Notes under the pieces: generated by a model | The model's input: only the letters and a program-made list of their open reading frames with translations | What the model was told of the DNA's origin: nothing | Databases searched by the model: none | Shown here: positions 60,778-64,000 of the stretch, in pieces | How the letters are laid out: each line of letters begins with the position of its first letter | How positions within the stretch are numbered: position 1 is the first letter of the stretch | Assembly: GCA_965227145.1 (NCBI GenBank) | Contig: OZ245730.1 | Span: 3,968,001 to 4,032,000, forward strand | Direction: 5' to 3' | DNA length: 64,000 bases | Source of the DNA: JACKAQ01 sp965227145 | GTDB taxonomy: Bacteria > Calditrichota > Calditrichia > RBG-13-44-9 > J075 | Position numbers and translations under genes: made by a program

Positions 60778-62169
60778 CTAACGCCTCTTTTGTTTGGGTT
60801 TTAATGTTGGCGATCCGACCGCCAGATATGTGTATCCGTGCGCAACCAGATCTTCGTAATCGGGAATCATCCGCCGCCCGTCGATGATCAGATACGGCGG
60901 CGAAACCGTGTTTTCGATAACCGCCGAAAGCCCGCGAAATTCTTCCCAATCAGTAGAAATAAACAGCGCATCGCTACCGATCAGCGCTTCCCGGACCGAT
61001 TTGCTATACACAATTTTCTGATAATCCGGTGATTTTTCGGGTTCATAATATTTTTTTGCTTCTTCGATTGCCAGCGGATCGTATGCCTGAATTCGGCGAA
61101 CGCCGTATCCGAGCAGCGTTTCGATGGCTTTGAGGGATGACGCATCCCGGATATCATTCGTCTGTTTTTTGAAAGCTAACCCTAATATTGATATAATTTT
61201 ACCCTCAAAATTAAAATTGGCTTCCTGAATCGCTTTTTTCACCAGATAGGTTTTCTGGAATTCGTTGATCTCGAAAGTGGATTCCAATAAACGGGTGTTC
61301 ACATCGTGTTTTTTCAATTGAAAAATGAGTGATTGAATATCTTTGCCAAAACAACTGCCGCCAGCGCCGTTGCTCATGTACGATCCCCACGTGCTGATGC
61401 GCTCATCGGCGGTTACGCCGCGCCGCAAATCATCCACCCGAACGTTGGCAATTTTTTCACCGATGCGCGCGCCCACACCATTCCAAAATGAAATGTAAGT
61501 GAGCAGCAACGTGTTGGAAACGTATTTGATCGCCTCGGCAGTTTCCGGCGTGGTTTCAATATATTTAATCCGCACATGATTGACAAACTGGGAATACACC
61601 CGCCGCAAAATTTTGAAATCATCTTTGCTGTCGCAACCGACCACCACCCGCGATGGTTTTCGCGCCTGCGAAACCGCCGTTCCCTCCGCCAGAAATTCCG
61701 GATTGGTGGCGATGCCCACATTTTTTGCGCCGTGTTCGTGCAAAATGCGCTGCAACCGGCGGATCGTGCCAATCGGCACGGTGCTTTTATCGGTGATCAC
61801 TACTCGCCGGAGATCGCTGCGTTTTGCCAATAACGCGGCAATTTTATGCACGGCGCTATCGTATAATTCCAGATTGCTGGAGCCATCCGCATTGGCCGGC
61901 GCCGGCAGGCACAGAAAAATAACGTCCGTACCTTCAATAATTTCATCAATTTTATGGGTGAAAAACAGATGTTTGCCAAGGTTATCGCTAATGATATCCG
62001 CCAGTCCGGGCTCGTTGACAAACTGGTGAATCCGTTCGGGATTTCCGGTTGCGTATGCATCAATTTTTGCTGGATTCGTATCGTATCCGTGCACCTCGTG
62101 CCCGTATTCCGAGCAGATTGCGGCGTGCACCAATCCCACATAACCTGTGCCGGCAACAATAATTTTCAT
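60778..62169 (-). CDS. ugd: UDP-glucose 6-dehydrogenase family protein
   Basis: 463 residues. The N-terminal NAD site GTGYVGL (7-13) is followed by NPEFLAEG (156-163), Lys215 and Asn219 in AIKYVSNT, and the catalytic Cys273 in GAGGSCFGKD. The C-terminal UDP-binding domain follows (GLAFKKQTNDIRDASS). It oxidises UDP-glucose to UDP-glucuronate; related UDP-sugar substrates cannot be excluded. It is upstream of rfbC, and both probably feed the same exopolysaccharide. The protein ends in a basic tail (KPKQKRR). Confidence 0.93.
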   Translation of the reverse strand: MKIIVAGTGYVGLVHAAICSEYGHEVHGYDTNPAKIDAYATGNPERIHQFVNEPGLADIISDNLGKHLFFTHKIDEIIEGTDVIFLCLPAPANADGSSNLELYDSAVHKIAALLAKRSDLRRVVITDKSTVPIGTIRRLQRILHEHGAKNVGIATNPEFLAEGTAVSQARKPSRVVVGCDSKDDFKILRRVYSQFVNHVRIKYIETTPETAEAIKYVSNTLLLTYISFWNGVGARIGEKIANVRVDDLRRGVTADERISTWGSYMSNGAGGSCFGKDIQSLIFQLKKHDVNTRLLESTFEINEFQKTYLVKKAIQEANFNFEGKIISILGLAFKKQTNDIRDASSLKAIETLLGYGVRRIQAYDPLAIEEAKKYYEPEKSPDYQKIVYSKSVREALIGSDALFISTDWEEFRGLSAVIENTVSPPYLIIDGRRMIPDYEDLVAHGYTYLAVGSPTLKPKQKRR

Positions 62170-62429
62170 GTCGAAGACCTCGCTGTAACATGTGGCAGGA
62201 TCATTTTTCGCATTGGGCTAAACCACCAAATAATGGCGTATCAACGAATTTGACATCATACGAACCATTTGCCGGGGTGATTAATTGAGAGGCATTGCGA
62301 AAAAAAGATCATCGTACCGATAAGCATTTATTGAGCGATTTGCACAATCAATTGTCGCGAAAAGATTGTGCATCAATTTAAAGCAGTTATAAATATTATC
62401 CAAAAAAATGAATTTAACTGAAAACAAAA

Positions 62430-64000
62430 TTAATCATTCAGAAAACTCAATAATGTAATGTAGCGCAACATCAACCGTGGATTCAATTGTTTTTCTGTAT
62501 TTTTCCGGCGAATTTGATTGGCGATAAAATCCGGGATTCGCCGGTCGTGGCGGTCAATTGCATCTGCAGCCCAGCGTTTTACGGCCGGATGCTGGAGCAG
62601 TTTTCGCGCTTCCGCATCGGGATTTACGGCTGTTTTACCGGTCGCCATATTTTTTCCACCAACCAGATTTTGGCGGGTGATCATCCGTGCAGCTTCTTTG
62701 AAGCGGTAAATTTGCGGTGCATCCAGCGGATTTCTGCCCCACAATTCGTTCGGCAAAATTGCCGCTTCCGGAAAATAGGTGTTCCAGTAATAATTATAGA
62801 GCCGGTCGCTGGCGCGGAGCGATTTGTCGGTATCGAGGCAGCTTTGCAGCACTTCGTAATCCAGAAACGGGCTGCTGCAGGCTGTGTGCTGCTGAACGCC
62901 GATCGCCTTCGCGATAGACAAACTGCGGGCCATTGTGAAATTGTGCAACGATTCCCGAAAGTCCTCATGGGTGTGTCCGGCCAGCCGGTTGATTTCCAAA
63001 ATGCCGCGCGCTGCGTTCAAAAACCAACATTCGTAACCGAGCGTGAGAATCCCGCCAAGTTCCTCGTCCGGCAACGCGTGCACATCGTTATAGAGCAATC
63101 GCTGATAATGGTTGATGCTTTTGATGGGCGTATTAAATTTATCTTCACCGCGAATGTGGGAAATCATTCCGCGAACGTCGTTCGGCAAATCCAGAAAACT
63201 CTGCCCGCCCATGATACAATCGCCGCTCAATTCGTCCATAAAAAAGCTGTCCGGCGAATGTGCTGCGCGATGCTGCCAATCGAAAACATCTGTGTGTTCC
63301 AGCGAAATCGCCAGGCGCGTATGCCGTGCAATATCGTCCGAAAATCTCGGCAACAAATCCCAATTGACCGGTGCCGGCCGAACCGGCAGATTATAGTGCC
63401 GCGCCAGTTTCAACGCGGATTTGGATGCGCCGCGATTCCATAAATTCGGGCGAAAGCGTTGCAGCCAGGTTGTCAGCAATTGGCTCGCGTAATCGTCGCG
63501 CAGTCCGATGTGATAATCCGCGTCGTCAAATCTGCTAAAATATTTGCTCAGCGCATCGTGGACTTTTTCACCGGCGGCGGGCAATTCTTTTTCCCGATAC
63601 ACCGGCGGTTTGAACTCGAAAATTGCCGGCGGCGTTTTGCCCAGCCGCTGCGATTCCAAATCCACTGTCAGGGTTTGCCCGGGCATCCGGCGCTCCACAT
63701 TTTGGAACAGCGATTTCGCAAACGGTAAATAACCGTATTTCAGGAATTCCACCACCGATTCTTCGGAAAGTTTAGCCACTTTCCGGAAAGCAAATGGGTT
63801 TCCGCTCAGAAAAAAACCGGACTCGGATTCCCAATAATACAGCGGCATAACCCCATATTTATCGCCGGTGACCAGCAGCTTTTGGCGTTCCTTATCCACA
63901 ATCACCAAATTGAACAACCCGCCGGCAATCGATTTCAGCCCTTTGGCAAGCGTGCTCACGCTGATTTTGTGAAGAAATTTCTGCAGGTTCACTTCGGCAT
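62430..64000 (-). CDS. Asparagine-synthase-like protein, N-terminus cut by window edge
   Basis: The open frame continues past the window end, so the N-terminus and the expected Cys of the glutaminase domain are missing. 'GGLFNLVIVDKERQKLLVTGDKYGVMPLYYW' is the end of a class II glutamine amidotransferase domain as in AsnB. A synthetase-type domain follows, but its ATP-binding SGGxDS loop reads HIGLRDDYAS, so the AMP-forming chemistry may be lost. Later words (SSPFLDYEVLQ, ELWGRNPLDAP) fit the AsnB family. It lies 260 nt upstream of ugd, so a role in polysaccharide or amide modification is possible. Confidence 0.75.
   Translation of the reverse strand, partial: AEVNLQKFLHKISVSTLAKGLKSIAGGLFNLVIVDKERQKLLVTGDKYGVMPLYYWESESGFFLSGNPFAFRKVAKLSEESVVEFLKYGYLPFAKSLFQNVERRMPGQTLTVDLESQRLGKTPPAIFEFKPPVYREKELPAAGEKVHDALSKYFSRFDDADYHIGLRDDYASQLLTTWLQRFRPNLWNRGASKSALKLARHYNLPVRPAPVNWDLLPRFSDDIARHTRLAISLEHTDVFDWQHRAAHSPDSFFMDELSGDCIMGGQSFLDLPNDVRGMISHIRGEDKFNTPIKSINHYQRLLYNDVHALPDEELGGILTLGYECWFLNAARGILEINRLAGHTHEDFRESLHNFTMARSLSIAKAIGVQQHTACSSPFLDYEVLQSCLDTDKSLRASDRLYNYYWNTYFPEAAILPNELWGRNPLDAPQIYRFKEAARMITRQNLVGGKNMATGKTAVNPDAEARKLLQHPAVKRWAADAIDRHDRRIPDFIANQIRRKNTEKQLNPRLMLRYITLLSFLND

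Noticed and set aside
1..64000. tRNA, rRNA and riboswitch genes
   Set aside because: I looked through the intergenic gaps for cloverleaf-like or conserved RNA motifs and saw none. A covariance-model scan would be needed to exclude them fully.

Overview
The window looks like a chromosome segment of a Gram-negative bacterium of the FCB group, most likely a Calditrichota-like lineage (inference). Two giant secreted proteins end in type IX secretion (T9SS) sorting domains with the NPFNP...YN.LGQ.V signature. Shine-Dalgarno sites are canonical (GGAGG types). The gene mix is TPR exoproteins, bactofilin, an NTT-like transporter with HEAT repeats and a Psp/flotillin cluster. No rRNA, tRNA, CRISPR array or prophage was seen.

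Layout. (1) 1-16749, minus strand: parA-parB, an M23 peptidase, a bactofilin, the complete F1Fo ATP synthase set (atpZ-like, atpI-like, atpB-E-F-H-A-G-D-C), then two large TPR exoproteins, the last cut by the window edge. (2) 17135-35182: a TPR protein, then two paralogous surface adhesins of 1503 and 3794 residues. The second carries near-identical ~627-bp DNA repeats. (3) 35256-41578: a small membrane protein, an Asp-box sialidase-like exoprotein, the NTT/HEAT protein, and an ECF sigma factor with a membrane partner and YbjQ. (4) 41651-45701: a lipoprotein hydrolase, a HAD phosphatase, an M14 peptidase and a TrpF-like protein that lacks the catalytic cysteine. (5) 45840-60163: a PspF-type activator, a strong sigma-54 promoter, then about 20 same-strand genes. 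These include two PspA proteins, NfeD, flotillin, DUF4178, a lipoprotein, DUF350, a membrane spermidine-synthase-like protein, a K+ channel with RCK domains, a J-domain protein, YbjN and several tiny membrane proteins. This reads as one membrane-stress programme. (6) 60214-64000, minus strand: rfbC, ugd and an asparagine-synthase-like protein, probably for surface polysaccharide.

Mobile DNA is subtle. A REP-associated tyrosine transposase (RAYT) sits inside the Psp cluster and carries its own palindrome within its coding sequence. Related palindromes with a GTAG foot lie at 35635, 37175 and 48856, and a diverged relative at 41581. Two four-helix-bundle (23S rRNA intervening-sequence-type) genes, each flanked by a different inverted repeat, sit exactly at the two borders of the spermidine-synthase-like gene. 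They look like small insertion cassettes. These cassettes and the large Psp cluster are the most interesting parts of the window.
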